Of a stretch of 32,202 nt of DNA, positions 24,144 through 32,202 are shown in pieces. The DNA comes from Syntrophorhabdus sp. (lineage in GTDB: Bacteria > Desulfobacterota > Syntrophorhabdia > Syntrophorhabdales > Syntrophorhabdaceae), in the NCBI GenBank assembly GCA_012719415.1, contig JAAYAK010000267.1, positions 1 through 32,202 on the forward strand. Reading direction: 5' to 3'. The notes beneath the pieces are model-generated. The model saw only the letters and a program-made list of their open reading frames with translations. It did not search any database and had not been told where the DNA came from. The position numbers and the translations under genes were made by a program. Position 1 is the stretch's first letter. Each line of letters starts with the position of its first letter.

Positions 24144-25378
24144 AAAGCAAGAAAATCGGCGAATTAACACAGATCGCGCGGGACCTCAACATCGAGAACG
24201 CCTCGGGGCTGAGAAAACAGGAGCTCATCTTCTCCATCCTGCAGGCATACGTCGACAAGAACGAGAACGTGTACGGAGAAGGGGTCCTCGAGATACTCTC
24301 CGAGGGGTTCGGGTTCCTGCGGTCCACGGACTCCAATTATCTTCCCGGCCCCGACGACATTTACGTTTCCCCCTCGCAGATAAAGAAGTTCGGCTTGAGA
24401 ACGGGGGACACGACGTCGGGCCAGATACGGCCGCCAAAGGACAACGAGAAGTATTTTGCCCTCCTCAAGGTGGAGTCGATAAACTTCGACGACCCCAGTG
24501 TGGTGCGCGACAAGATCATCTTCGACAACCTTACGCCCATCTACCCTAACGAGAGGGCGAAGCTCGAAACGGTGCACGACAGCCTCTCGACGAGGGTCAT
24601 GGATCTCTTCACACCCATAGGCAAGGGACAACGCGGGCTCATCGTCGCGCCCCCGAGAACGGGCAAGACGATGCTCCTCCAGTCCATCGCGAACAGCCTG
24701 ACGAAGAACCACAAGGAGATATACCTCATCGTCCTTCTCATCGACGAGCGGCCGGAAGAGGTGACGGACATGATGCGTTCCGTCAAGGGCGAGGTCATAA
24801 GCTCCACCTTCGACGAACCGGCGACACGGCACGTGCAGGTTGCCGAGATCGTTATCGAAAAGGCCAAGAGGCTTGTCGAACACAAGAAGGACGTGGTCAT
24901 CCTTCTCGACAGTATCACACGTCTCGCCCGTGCCTATAACACGGTGGTGCCCTCGAGCGGCAAGATACTCTCCGGCGGCATCGACGCGTCGGCCATGCAG
25001 AAGCCGAGACGCTTCTTCGGCGCCGCGAAGAACATCGAAGAAGGGGGAAGCCTCACCATCATCGCCACCGCCCTCATCGACACGGGTTCCCGCATGGACG
25101 AGGTCATCTTCGAGGAGTTCAAGGGGACAGGCAACTGCGAGATATACCTCGACAGGAAGCTGGCGGAGAAGAGGATATTCCCCGCCATAGACATCAACAA
25201 ATCGGGCACCAGGAAGGAAGAGCTCCTCCTCGAGTCGAGCGATCTGCAGCGCATCTGGCTCCTGAGGAAAGTACTCCAGCCAATGAACACAGTGGAGGCC
25301 ATGGAATTTCTCCTTGAAAAATTGGCCGATACGGATTCTAATAAAGACTTTCTCTATTCGATGAGCAAAGGAGGATAA
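24125..25378 (+). CDS. rho: Transcription termination factor Rho
   Basis: 417 residues, a hexameric RNA-dependent ATPase that ends transcription. Residues 1-43 are the Rho N-terminal helical domain ([20 protein letters not shown]). An S1/cold-shock RNA-binding domain follows with GFGFLR at 61-66 and [13 protein letters not shown]. The RecA-type motor has Walker A APPRTGKT at 175-182, Walker [17 protein letters not shown], the Q-loop [12 protein letters not shown] and the R-loop. ATG 24125 starts where the family usually starts and has GGAGG 10 bases upstream; ATG 24107 would add six residues (MGGKNS) and is the alternative. No long Asn/Gly-rich insert is present. Confidence 0.97.
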
Positions 25379-25383
25379 GAGAC

Positions 25384-25590
25384 ATGAAAAAGGGCATCCA
25401 CCCGGAACTGAAGACCGCGACGGTGAAGTGCGCCTGCGGCCACACCTTTGAGACCCTCTCCGTTAAAGACAAGATCACCGTCGAGATATGCGCCAAGTGC
25501 CACCCCATCTTCACGGGCAAGGAAAAACGCCTTGATTCCGCCGGTCAGGTCGAGAAGTTCGAAAGGAAATACGGAAAGAAACAGAAGTAA
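25384..25590 (+). CDS. rpmE: 50S ribosomal protein L31
   Basis: 68 residues, bacterial L31 of the zinc-binding (C+) type: C16 and C18 in [10 protein letters not shown]36 and C39 in [13 protein letters not shown]. Its start [10 protein letters not shown] and end [18 protein letters not shown] are typical. Zinc-containing L31 can serve as a zinc store; no zinc-free paralogue is present in the window. It begins 5 bases after rho, and its stop codon shares one base with the prfA start (TAATG). Confidence 0.96.
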   Translation: MKKGIHPELKTATVKCACGHTFETLSVKDKITVEICAKCHPIFTGKEKRLDSAGQVEKFERKYGKKQK

Positions 25591-26654
25591 TGTTCGGGAA
25601 ACTCATTGAGCTTGAAAAACGCTTCGAGGAAATAGAGGCGGAGATGGCAAAGCCCGAGGTGCTCTCCAACATGGAGGAGTACAAGAAGCTTGCCAAGGAG
25701 CGCACCGACCTCAAGGAGGTCGTCGACCCCTACCGCGAATGGAAGGCCGCGAAGGCGGAGCAGGAGAAAACATCGGAGCTCTTGAAAGAGGAATCCGACG
25801 AGGAGATGAAGTCCCTTGCCCGCGAGGAACTTGCAGACCTTGAGAAGGAGATGGAACGGATCGAGGGGGTCCTCACCGACAGCCTCCTGAGGAAGACGGA
25901 GAAGCAGGCGAAGAGCATGTTTCTCGAGATACGGGCCGGCACGGGGGGAGAGGAAGCCGCCCTCTTCGCGCGGGACCTTTTCGCCTCCTACATGAAGTTT
26001 GCCGAGCGCATGAAATGGAAGACGGAGATCATGAGCTCGAGCCCCTCCGACCTCGGGGGGTTCAAAGAGGTGATCGTCGTCATCGAGGGGAAGGACGCCT
26101 TCAATGCCCTAAGGTACGAGAGCGGCGTCCATCGCGTTCAGAGGGTCCCCGAAACGGAGGCCCAGGGAAGGATCCACACCTCCACGATCACCGTTGCCGT
26201 GCTCCCCGAGCCGGAGGAACTGGAGATCGCCATCAATCCCGACGAGATACGCGTCGACCTCTTCCGTTCCAGCGGCCCCGGCGGCCAGCATGTGAACACC
26301 ACCGACTCGGCGGTGAGGCTTACCCACATACCGACAGGCATGGTCGTCACATGCCAGGACGAGAAGTCTCAGCACAAGAACAAGGCAAAGGCCATGCGCG
26401 TGCTCAGGGCTCGGCTCAAGGAAAAGATGGAAGGGGAGAAGGAGCAGGAGATATCCGACGAACGTCGAAAACAGGTAGGCACCGGGGAGCGCAGCGAGCG
26501 CATCAGGACCTACAACTTCCCCCAGGGACGCGTCACCGACCACAGGATCGGCCTCACCCTGTACAAGCTTCAGGACATCCTCAACGGGAACATAGAAGAG
26601 ATAACGGGTCCCGTGACCGCGCATTTCCGCTCAGAGGCGCTCAAAAAAGGATAA
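25590..26654 (+). CDS. prfA: Peptide chain release factor 1
   Basis: 354 residues, releases the finished peptide at UAA and UAG codons. An N-terminal coiled helical domain (residues 1-~105) leads to FLEIRAGTGGEEAALFA. The codon-reading tripeptide, PxT in RF1, is P187-E-T189 in RVPETEAQGRIHTS; the middle residue varies among bacteria, and absence of SPF supports RF1 rather than RF2. The catalytic GGQ is at 231-233 in RSSGPGGQHVNTTDS. The glutamine there is normally methylated by PrmC, encoded immediately downstream after 6 bases, a common pairing. Confidence 0.97.
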   Translation: MFGKLIELEKRFEEIEAEMAKPEVLSNMEEYKKLAKERTDLKEVVDPYREWKAAKAEQEKTSELLKEESDEEMKSLAREELADLEKEMERIEGVLTDSLLRKTEKQAKSMFLEIRAGTGGEEAALFARDLFASYMKFAERMKWKTEIMSSSPSDLGGFKEVIVVIEGKDAFNALRYESGVHRVQRVPETEAQGRIHTSTITVAVLPEPEELEIAINPDEIRVDLFRSSGPGGQHVNTTDSAVRLTHIPTGMVVTCQDEKSQHKNKAKAMRVLRARLKEKMEGEKEQEISDERRKQVGTGERSERIRTYNFPQGRVTDHRIGLTLYKLQDILNGNIEEITGPVTAHFRSEALKKG

Positions 26655-26660
26655 AGGGCA

Positions 26661-27479
26661 TTGAGGATCAGGCAGATCATCACCGGCGAGAAGCGTCTAT
26701 TGAGGACGGACGTCGTGGCGGTCCTCTGTCACGCCTTGAGCCTCACGAAGGAACAGGTCTTCTCCGATATGGACCGCGAAGTGGCCGGAGATGACCTCGA
26801 CACCCTGCGGAGGGTCCTCGAGGAGCGCGCCGCGGGCAGGCCGCTCGCATACATGACGGGGACGCGGGAGTTCTTTTCCGAAACCTTTTCCGTGAATGAG
26901 GCGGTGCTGATCCCGCGCCCGGAGACGGAGGTCCTCGTGGAAGAGGCCATCGCCCTCATCGGAGGCAGGCAGGACCTCGCGGTCCTCGACATGGGCACCG
27001 GTTCCGGAGTGATCGGTATTATCGTCGCGAAACACACGGGCAACAGGGTCGTCTGCGTCGACATATCCGAGGCGGCCCTTGCGGTGGCCCGCGGGAACGC
27101 CCGGTGCATGGGGGTCGGGGAGAGGACGCGCTTTGTGTGCAGCGACCTCTTCGCCGCACTCGGTGACGGAGCGCGGTTCGACATGATCCTGTCGAATCCT
27201 CCCTACGTGGCCGACGAGGAGTGGGACGGTCTCATGACGGACGTAAGGGATTTCGAGCCGCCCCGCGCCCTCAAGGGCGGCGCGGAGGGCCTCGAGGTAT
27301 ACCGCCGGATAGCCGCGGAGCTTCCCCGGCGCCTCACCCCGGGCGGATGGGTCCTCCTCGAGGTGGGCTCGGCCGCTCAGGTCCGGGTTGTCGGCGCCCT
27401 GCTCGAGGGGGCGGGTCTGACGGTGAGCGTGAAGAAAGACTATTCAGGCAGGGAAAGGGTGCTCGCGGGACATGGATAA
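26661..27479 (+). CDS. prmC: Release factor glutamine methyltransferase
   Basis: 272 residues. PrmC methylates the glutamine of the GGQ motif of release factors with SAM. The helical N-terminal substrate domain is present (LRTDVVAVLCHALSLTKEQVFSD, then GRPLAYMTGTREFF). The catalytic domain has IPRPETEVLVEEAI, SAM motif VLDMGTGSGVIGI at 108-120 and the diagnostic SNPPYVADEEW with NPPY at 179-182. The start is a TTG at 26661, with AAAGGA upstream in a 6-base gap after prfA; no ATG is closer. The stop overlaps the murA start by 8 bases. Confidence 0.95.
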   Translation: MRIRQIITGEKRLLRTDVVAVLCHALSLTKEQVFSDMDREVAGDDLDTLRRVLEERAAGRPLAYMTGTREFFSETFSVNEAVLIPRPETEVLVEEAIALIGGRQDLAVLDMGTGSGVIGIIVAKHTGNRVVCVDISEAALAVARGNARCMGVGERTRFVCSDLFAALGDGARFDMILSNPPYVADEEWDGLMTDVRDFEPPRALKGGAEGLEVYRRIAAELPRRLTPGGWVLLEVGSAAQVRVVGALLEGAGLTVSVKKDYSGRERVLAGHG

Positions 27480-28746
27480 GTTCATTATTGAAGGCGGAGA
27501 GAGACTGAAAGGGAAGGTCCGGATAAGCGGCTCCAAGAACGCCGTTCTGCCCGTCCTTGCCGCCACGCTGCTCGAGAAGGGCAGGTACAGCATAGGGAAC
27601 GTGCCCCGTCTCATGGATGTCACCACGATGATGCGGCTTATCGACCTCCTCGGCGCCAGGTGCGCCTGGCGGGACGAGCACACCATCGACATCGACACCA
27701 CGGCGGTGGACAACCACGTGGCGCCCTACGAACTGGTGAAGAAGATGCGGGCCTCCGTCCTCGTCCTCGGGTCCCTCATCGGCGGCCTCAGGAAGGCGAC
27801 GGTGTCCTATCCCGGTGGGTGCGCCATCGGGGAGCGGCCGATCGACCTCCACCTGAAGGGCCTCTCCGCGCTGGGGTGCGAAGTCGCCATCCGTGAGGGT
27901 TACGTCGATGTCACGGCAAAGAGGCTCAAAGGGGCGCGCATCGTCTTCGACAACGTCACCGTCGGCGGGACGGAAAACCTCCTCATGGCGGCGGTGTTCG
28001 CAAAAGGCGAAACGCTCATAGAGAACGCCGCGCGGGAACCGGAGGTGGTCGATCTCGCGCGGATGCTCAAGAAGATGGGGGCGCGCATCGAAGGGGAAGG
28101 GACGGCGGTCATACGCATAGTAGGCGTGGGCGAGCTTACACCCTGCTCCTGGGACGTCATAGAGGACAGGATCGAGGCGGGGACGTTCCTTGCCGCCTGC
28201 GGCATGACGCGGGGAAACATTGTTCTCGAGAACTGCGTTCCCGAACACATCAAGGCGGTCATCGACAAACTGACGGAGACGGGCATGGAGATACACTGCG
28301 ACGGGCGGACGATCAGGGCGTCCATGTCGAAGAGAAGACCCCTGGCCGTGGATATCAGGACCGTGCCGTACCCGGGGTTCCCGACGGACATGCAGGCCCA
28401 GCTCATGGCCAGCATGACGACCTCCAAGGGGGTGAGCGCCATAACGGAGACCATCTTCGAGAACAGGATGATGCACGCGGCGGAGCTTCGGCGGATGGGC
28501 GCCGACATCAGGGTCGTGGGCAACACGGCCATCGTCCACGGGGTCGAATCGATATCGGGGGCGAAGGTGATGGCCACGGACTTACGGGCCAGCGCGTCGC
28601 TCATCATCGCGGGCCTTGCCGCCTACGGTAAAACGGAGGTCTCGCGCATATACCACATCGACCGGGGCTATGAGCGCATCGAAGAGAAGCTGAAGAACCT
28701 CGGGGCCAGGATCGAAAGGGTGAAAGATGAAAGTATGGGAGCTTGA
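27472..28746 (+). CDS. murA: UDP-N-acetylglucosamine 1-carboxyvinyltransferase
   Basis: 424 residues. It transfers enolpyruvate from PEP to UDP-GlcNAc in the first committed step of peptidoglycan synthesis in the cytoplasm. The two-domain EPSP-synthase-like fold starts MDKFIIEGGERLKGKVRISGSKNAVLP with the PEP-binding KN pair. The catalytic cysteine, target of fosfomycin, is C117 in PGGCAIGERPIDLH, so intrinsic resistance by a Cys-to-Asp change is not present. Other marks are MDVTTMMRLIDLLGA, WDVIEDRIEAGTFL, GFPTDMQAQLMA and ATDLRASASLIIAGLAA. The start overlaps prmC by 8 bases and the 3' end overlaps hisD by 20, unusual for a single essential enzyme but in keeping with the crowded cluster. 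Confidence 0.97.
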   Translation: MDKFIIEGGERLKGKVRISGSKNAVLPVLAATLLEKGRYSIGNVPRLMDVTTMMRLIDLLGARCAWRDEHTIDIDTTAVDNHVAPYELVKKMRASVLVLGSLIGGLRKATVSYPGGCAIGERPIDLHLKGLSALGCEVAIREGYVDVTAKRLKGARIVFDNVTVGGTENLLMAAVFAKGETLIENAAREPEVVDLARMLKKMGARIEGEGTAVIRIVGVGELTPCSWDVIEDRIEAGTFLAACGMTRGNIVLENCVPEHIKAVIDKLTETGMEIHCDGRTIRASMSKRRPLAVDIRTVPYPGFPTDMQAQLMASMTTSKGVSAITETIFENRMMHAAELRRMGADIRVVGNTAIVHGVESISGAKVMATDLRASASLIIAGLAAYGKTEVSRIYHIDRGYERIEEKLKNLGARIERVKDESMGA

Positions 28747-30007
28747 CCGGGAATTCGACGGCCTCATGTCCTTCGTGAAGACCGGCAGGGAAGGCAAGAA
28801 GCGCGACGTCCGCGAGGCGGTCCTGAAGATACGCGAGGCCGTGCTCTCCCGCGGGGACAGCGCTCTCGTAGACTTCTCCATTGCCTGGGACGGCTGGGAG
28901 AGGCCGCACCCTCTCAAACTGACGCCCGAGGAGATCGACGAGGCGGCATCGAGGGTCCCGGCAAGGGACCTTTCGGTTCTCAAGGGGATGATCCGGAACG
29001 TCGTTTCCTACCACAGGGGACAGAAAATGCCGAAGAGGGCCTTCCGGAAGAAGGGCCTCGTCGTGGAGGAAGCCCCGGTGCCCGTGGAAAGCGTCATGGT
29101 CTACGTCCCCGGGGGAACGGCGTCGTATCCGTCGTCGCTGATCATGGGAGTGGTGCCGGCACAGATAGCGGGGGTCAGGAGGATCTGTGCGGCCACGCCC
29201 GGCCGGGGGGGCGCCATAAATGGCCACGTGGCGGCCGCGGCGAAGCTCCTCGGCATCGGTGAGATCTACCGCGTCGGCGGCGCACAGGCCGTCTACGCCT
29301 TCGCGTTCGGCACGGGCTCGGTGCCGAAGGTGGACATGATCGTCGGACCGGGGAACGCCTACGTGGAAGAGGCCAAGAGAGAGGTCTACGGGTCCGTCGG
29401 CATCGACATGCTCGCGGGGCCGACGGAGCTCGTCATTCTCTGTACCCGGGCCCATTCGCCGGAGCACGTGGCCCTCGATATGTTCTCCCAGGCGGAGCAC
29501 GACGAACTCGCATCGGTGGGGCTCTTCTCCTCTTCGCGGGAGCACCTCGAGGCCGTCGTCAGGACGATGGAAGGTCTTCTCGCTGCCGCCCCGCGCAGGG
29601 AGACCATCAGGAAGGCCCTCGATGACAACGGGTATATGGTGCACTACACCGACATCGGCCGCGCCGTCGAGGCGATAAACAGGATCGCGCCGGAGCATAT
29701 GGAACTCATCGGCGATGAAAGCTGCCTGCCTTCCATCCTGTATCCCGGCGTCATCTATGTCGGCCCCCACACGCCCGTTGCCATGGGCGACTACTATATC
29801 GGGACGAACCACGTCCTGCCCACGGCGGGCGCGGGACGGTTCACGGGGGGACTTTCCGTCGACCGGTTTACAAAGCGGAAGGTTGTTGTTACAATAGACC
29901 GGACCTTCATCGAAAGATATGGCGACAGGGCGGAGAGGCTCGCGAGGATAGAGGGTCTGCCTGCCCACGGCGACGCAATAAAGGCGCGAAAGGAGTCCCC
30001 GAAATGA
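28727..30007 (+). CDS. hisD: Histidinol dehydrogenase
   Basis: 426 residues. It oxidises histidinol to histidine in two NAD-dependent steps, using zinc. Conserved blocks: [75 protein letters not shown], the zinc-site [20 protein letters not shown] with the catalytic glutamate-histidine pair, and [19 protein letters not shown] near the end. Length is normal for the family. ATG 28727 lies inside the murA 3' end (20-base overlap) with AAAGG just upstream. The gene is the first of four his genes here; its stop overlaps hisG (ATGA). Confidence 0.96.
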   Translation: MKVWELDREFDGLMSFVKTGREGKKRDVREAVLKIREAVLSRGDSALVDFSIAWDGWERPHPLKLTPEEIDEAASRVPARDLSVLKGMIRNVVSYHRGQKMPKRAFRKKGLVVEEAPVPVESVMVYVPGGTASYPSSLIMGVVPAQIAGVRRICAATPGRGGAINGHVAAAAKLLGIGEIYRVGGAQAVYAFAFGTGSVPKVDMIVGPGNAYVEEAKREVYGSVGIDMLAGPTELVILCTRAHSPEHVALDMFSQAEHDELASVGLFSSSREHLEAVVRTMEGLLAAAPRRETIRKALDDNGYMVHYTDIGRAVEAINRIAPEHMELIGDESCLPSILYPGVIYVGPHTPVAMGDYYIGTNHVLPTAGAGRFTGGLSVDRFTKRKVVVTIDRTFIERYGDRAERLARIEGLPAHGDAIKARKESPK

Positions 30008-30873
30008 AACTGAAGATCGGCCTGCCCAAGGGCAGCCTGCAGGAATCGACATTCCGGCTTTTCAAGAACGCCGGTTACACCATCAAACTCCGGGAGCGTT
30101 CCTACGTCCCCGTCATCGACGACAACGAGATGGAAGGGCTCGTCATCCGGGCGCAGGAAATGGCACGCTACGTGGAGGACGGCATCCTCGATATGGGCAT
30201 AACGGGGGCCGACTGGGTCCTGGAGCAGGACGCGAAGGTTGTGGAGCTTGTCCGCCTGCGCTACGGCAAGGTGGGCTTCCGGGGCGTCAAGTGGGTGGTG
30301 GCCGTTCCGAACAATTCGCCCATCAAGAAGGTGAAGGACCTCGAGGGGAAGAAGATCGCCACCGAGCTCGTGGCCTTTACAAAACGATATTTGAGGAAGC
30401 AGGGCATCGAGGCCTCGGTGGAGTTCTCCTGGGGTGCCACGGAGGTGAAGCCGCCCCTTCTAGCCGACGCCATCGTGGAGGTGACGGAGACGGGGGCATC
30501 GCTCGTGGCCAACAACCTGCGGATAGTGGAGACCATCCTCGAGTCCGAAACGGTCATGATCGCGAACAGGAGCGCCTGGAAAGACCCCTGGAAAAGGCGG
30601 AAGATGGAGAACCTGATCATTCTCCTGAAGGGGGCGCTCCTTGCCGAGGAGAAGGTCGGGCTCAAGATGAACATTCCGAGGAACAAGCTCGGCAGGGTGA
30701 CGGAGATCCTTCCCTCACTGCACACGCCGACGGTATCGAACCTTTCCGATGAAAAATGGGTGGCCATCGAGGTCATCATCGACCAGAAGGTCGTCCGGGA
30801 CATAATCCCCGACCTGAAAAGGGCCGGGGCCCAGGGGATAGTGGAATACCCGCTGAACAAGGTCATCATGTAG
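30004..30873 (+). CDS. hisG: ATP phosphoribosyltransferase, long form
   Basis: 289 residues, the first and regulated step of histidine synthesis: ATP plus PRPP to phosphoribosyl-ATP. The catalytic bilobal domain is seen as [53 protein letters not shown], and the PRPP loop [15 protein letters not shown]. At 289 residues it is the long form with a C-terminal ACT-like regulatory domain (from about 210: [21 protein letters not shown]), expected to be hexameric, histidine-inhibited and independent of HisZ. ATG 30004 overlaps the hisD stop by 4 bases; hisB follows after 8 bases. Confidence 0.95.
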   Translation: MKLKIGLPKGSLQESTFRLFKNAGYTIKLRERSYVPVIDDNEMEGLVIRAQEMARYVEDGILDMGITGADWVLEQDAKVVELVRLRYGKVGFRGVKWVVAVPNNSPIKKVKDLEGKKIATELVAFTKRYLRKQGIEASVEFSWGATEVKPPLLADAIVEVTETGASLVANNLRIVETILESETVMIANRSAWKDPWKRRKMENLIILLKGALLAEEKVGLKMNIPRNKLGRVTEILPSLHTPTVSNLSDEKWVAIEVIIDQKVVRDIIPDLKRAGAQGIVEYPLNKVIM

Positions 30874-30881
30874 GGGGGAAC

Positions 30882-31466
30882 ATGGCGAGAAAGGCCGAAG
30901 TGGAAAGGACCACGAAAGAAACGTCCATCTCTGTATCCTGGAACCTCGACGGCTCGGGTGAGTACAGCATCTCCACGGGGATACCCTTCTTCGATCACAT
31001 GCTCGATCTCTTCGCGAAGCATGGCCTCTTCGATCTTGGCGTAACGGCGGAGGGAGATACCGAGGTGGATAACCACCACACCGTCGAAGACGTGGGGATC
31101 GCCATGGGGAAGGCCCTGAGGGATGCCCTGGGCGGCATGGAGGGGATAAAGCGGTACGGCAGCGCCCTCGTCCCCATGGACGAGACGCTCTGCATGACGG
31201 CCGTCGACATATCGGGGCGTTCGTCTTTCGTCTTCCGGGGGCGTCTCCAGGGAAGGACGGGAGGGTTCGACGTCGACGTGGTGAAGGAATTCCTCCAGGC
31301 CTTTGTGAACGAGGCGAGGCTGACCCTTCACGTCAACCTCCTCTATGGAAGCAACCTCCACCACAAGGTGGAGGCGGTGTTCAAATCCTTCGCCCGGGCC
31401 TTAAGGGCCGCGGTGGAGAAGGACGACCGCATAAAGGGCGTGCTCAGCACGAAGGGCGTGCTTTAG
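30882..31466 (+). CDS. hisB: Imidazoleglycerol-phosphate dehydratase
   Basis: 194 residues, a monofunctional IGP dehydratase without the phosphatase domain fused to it in enteric HisB. It uses two manganese ions. The two halves show FFDHMLDLFAKHG, DNHHTVEDVGI with the metal-binding histidine pair, RYGSALVPMDETL, and in the second half NLLYGSNLHHKVEAVFKSFARAL with another pair. ATG 30882 is fixed by AGGGGGG just before it; the frame upstream is a hisG shadow. The stop is directly adjacent to the hisH ATG. Histidinol-phosphate phosphatase must be encoded elsewhere; the HAD phosphatase at 17331 is one conceivable but unsupported candidate. Confidence 0.95.
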   Translation: MARKAEVERTTKETSISVSWNLDGSGEYSISTGIPFFDHMLDLFAKHGLFDLGVTAEGDTEVDNHHTVEDVGIAMGKALRDALGGMEGIKRYGSALVPMDETLCMTAVDISGRSSFVFRGRLQGRTGGFDVDVVKEFLQAFVNEARLTLHVNLLYGSNLHHKVEAVFKSFARALRAAVEKDDRIKGVLSTKGVL

Positions 31467-32075
31467 ATGATCGTCGTTGTCGATTACGGGATGGGTAACC
31501 TGAAGAGCGTCCTTAACGCCTTCACGAAGCTCGGGGCCCGGGTGACCGTGTCCGGGGATCCGCGGGCAGTCGAGGAGGCCTCCGCCATAGTCGTGCCCGG
31601 GGTGGGAGCCTTCGGCAGGTGCATGGAGAACCTCGAGGGGAGGGGTTTGGCCTCTGCCATCAGGGAGCACATCCGCAGGGACAAACGGTACCTCGGCATA
31701 TGCCTGGGGATGCAGGTGCTCTTCGAATCAAGCGAAGAAGCGCCGGGGGTCACCGGTCTCGGTGTCATGAAGGGGAGCGTGCCGCGTTTCAAGGGTTCCA
31801 TGAAGGTGCCCCACATGGGCTGGAACAGCGTCACCATCCGCAAGGAGAGCCCCATCCTCAAAGGGGTAGGCTCGGGCGATTTCTTCTACTTCGTGCACTC
31901 CTATTACTGTGCCCCCGAGGACGGATCCGTCATTTCCACGACCACGGACTACGAGGGCCCCTTCACCTCATCCATCGAGACGGGCCCCCTCTTCGCCTGC
32001 CAATTTCACCCCGAAAAGAGCCAGCAAGTGGGCCTCACGCTCCTCAAGAACTTCCTCGCCCTGGCCGGGTGTTAG
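31467..32075 (+). CDS. hisH: Imidazole glycerol phosphate synthase, glutaminase subunit
   Basis: 202 residues. HisH supplies ammonia from glutamine to HisF. The start MIVVVDYGMGNLKSVLNAF is diagnostic; PGVGAFGRCMENL forms the oxyanion region; the nucleophile cysteine lies in YLGICLGMQVLFESSEEAPGV; the triad is completed in CQFHPEKSQQVGL. It begins with zero bases between it and hisB. The partner hisF and hisA are not in the window. A repeat-rich segment follows the stop rather than another his gene, so the operon ends here or is interrupted by this element. Confidence 0.95.
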   Translation: MIVVVDYGMGNLKSVLNAFTKLGARVTVSGDPRAVEEASAIVVPGVGAFGRCMENLEGRGLASAIREHIRRDKRYLGICLGMQVLFESSEEAPGVTGLGVMKGSVPRFKGSMKVPHMGWNSVTIRKESPILKGVGSGDFFYFVHSYYCAPEDGSVISTTTDYEGPFTSSIETGPLFACQFHPEKSQQVGLTLLKNFLALAGC

Positions 32076-32098
32076 AAGCGTCACAAGTCCCAGGTTTC

Positions 32099-32196
32099 AG
32101 GTCACAGGTCTCACGTCTAAAAACCAAAAAAGATCAATGCTGTTGACAGCCAATATCTGCTTTTGTCTTTAACCTGTGACTTGAGACCTGCGACCT
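32099..32196. repeat. Inverted repeat made of CAGGTCTCA-like units
   Basis: The 19-mer at 32099-32117 and the inverted copy at 32178-32196 agree at 17 of 19 positions, 60 bases apart. Related CAGGT-type units surround both arms (32090-32117 and 32172-32202). The core CAGGTCTCA is shared with the repeat at 680-710. The A/T-rich spacer holds TTGACA at 32143 but no good -10. The element probably continues past the window. It follows hisH, where it could act as a transcription barrier. Confidence 0.55.
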
Positions 32197-32202
32197 GCGA
32201 CA

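Noticed and set aside
28604-30052. 482-codon open frame on the minus strand over hisD
   Set aside because: Antisense to a complete histidinol dehydrogenase; the composition (rich in R, H, G, D, P) is typical of a shadow frame.
32143-32171. Promoter in the terminal repeat spacer (TTGACA at 32143)
   Set aside because: No acceptable -10 hexamer occurs 16-18 bases downstream.

Overview
This window is the replication-origin neighbourhood of a GC-rich bacterial chromosome. The oriC/dnaA region lies near 18.5-20.1 kb, with replication, informational and biosynthetic genes around it. Several things point tentatively to an anaerobic deltaproteobacterium-like lineage (Desulfobacterota sensu lato, perhaps Syntrophorhabdus-like). 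These are a four-haem periplasmic cytochrome c beside System II (ResB/ResC) maturation genes, a long stand-alone PurQ, a GyrB with an extra C-terminal insertion, and the rho-rpmE-prfA-prmC-murA-his order. No rRNA, tRNA, CRISPR array or insertion sequence was seen.

Left part (1-10.6 kb). A 5'-truncated metallo-beta-lactamase-fold gene is followed by a gamma-carbonic-anhydrase-like protein lacking one expected zinc histidine, an AraC regulator, and a GNAT acetyltransferase overlapping an MFS transporter. A parS-like centromere site sits right after the transporter. On the minus strand, glnA (GSI) is followed by a cupin and a PilZ protein. glnA is divergent from a PLP aminotransferase, and both have good sigma-70 promoters between them. 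Next comes a plus-strand signalling operon: a small protein, an HDOD protein, and a receiver-GGDEF protein. It ends at a strong intrinsic terminator inside a palindrome-rich gap.

Middle (10.6-17.3 kb, minus strand, transcribed away from dnaA). One operon runs tetrahaem cytochrome c, ccs1/resB, ccsB/resC, purQ, ihfB-like gene, with its own promoter. Upstream of it, a second set of translationally coupled genes runs methyltransferase, Sua5/YciO/YrdC, methyltransferase, Nudix hydrolase. The Nudix enzyme is fused to a helical domain that looks RsbRD-like.

Right part (17.3-32.2 kb, plus strand). A HAD phosphatase and an NlpC/P60 lipoprotein precede oriC. The dnaA promoter is followed by three DnaA-box-like 9-mers spaced exactly 11 bp apart, directly against the dnaA start codon. 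More boxes lie around the dnaA-dnaN gap. From dnaN to hisH, eleven more genes (dnaN, gyrB, coaE, rho, rpmE, prfA, prmC, murA, hisD, hisG, hisB, hisH counting dnaN makes twelve) follow with gaps of at most 8 bp. recF is absent between dnaN and gyrB. The window ends in an inverted repeat built from a short CAGGTCTCA-like unit that also occurs near position 680.

The strongest candidates for something unusual are the Nudix-helical-domain fusion, the parS-like site, the phased DnaA boxes, the altered carbonic-anhydrase-like protein and the palindromic gap with an unexplained coding-like stretch. I did not see a clearly new defence or mobile system.
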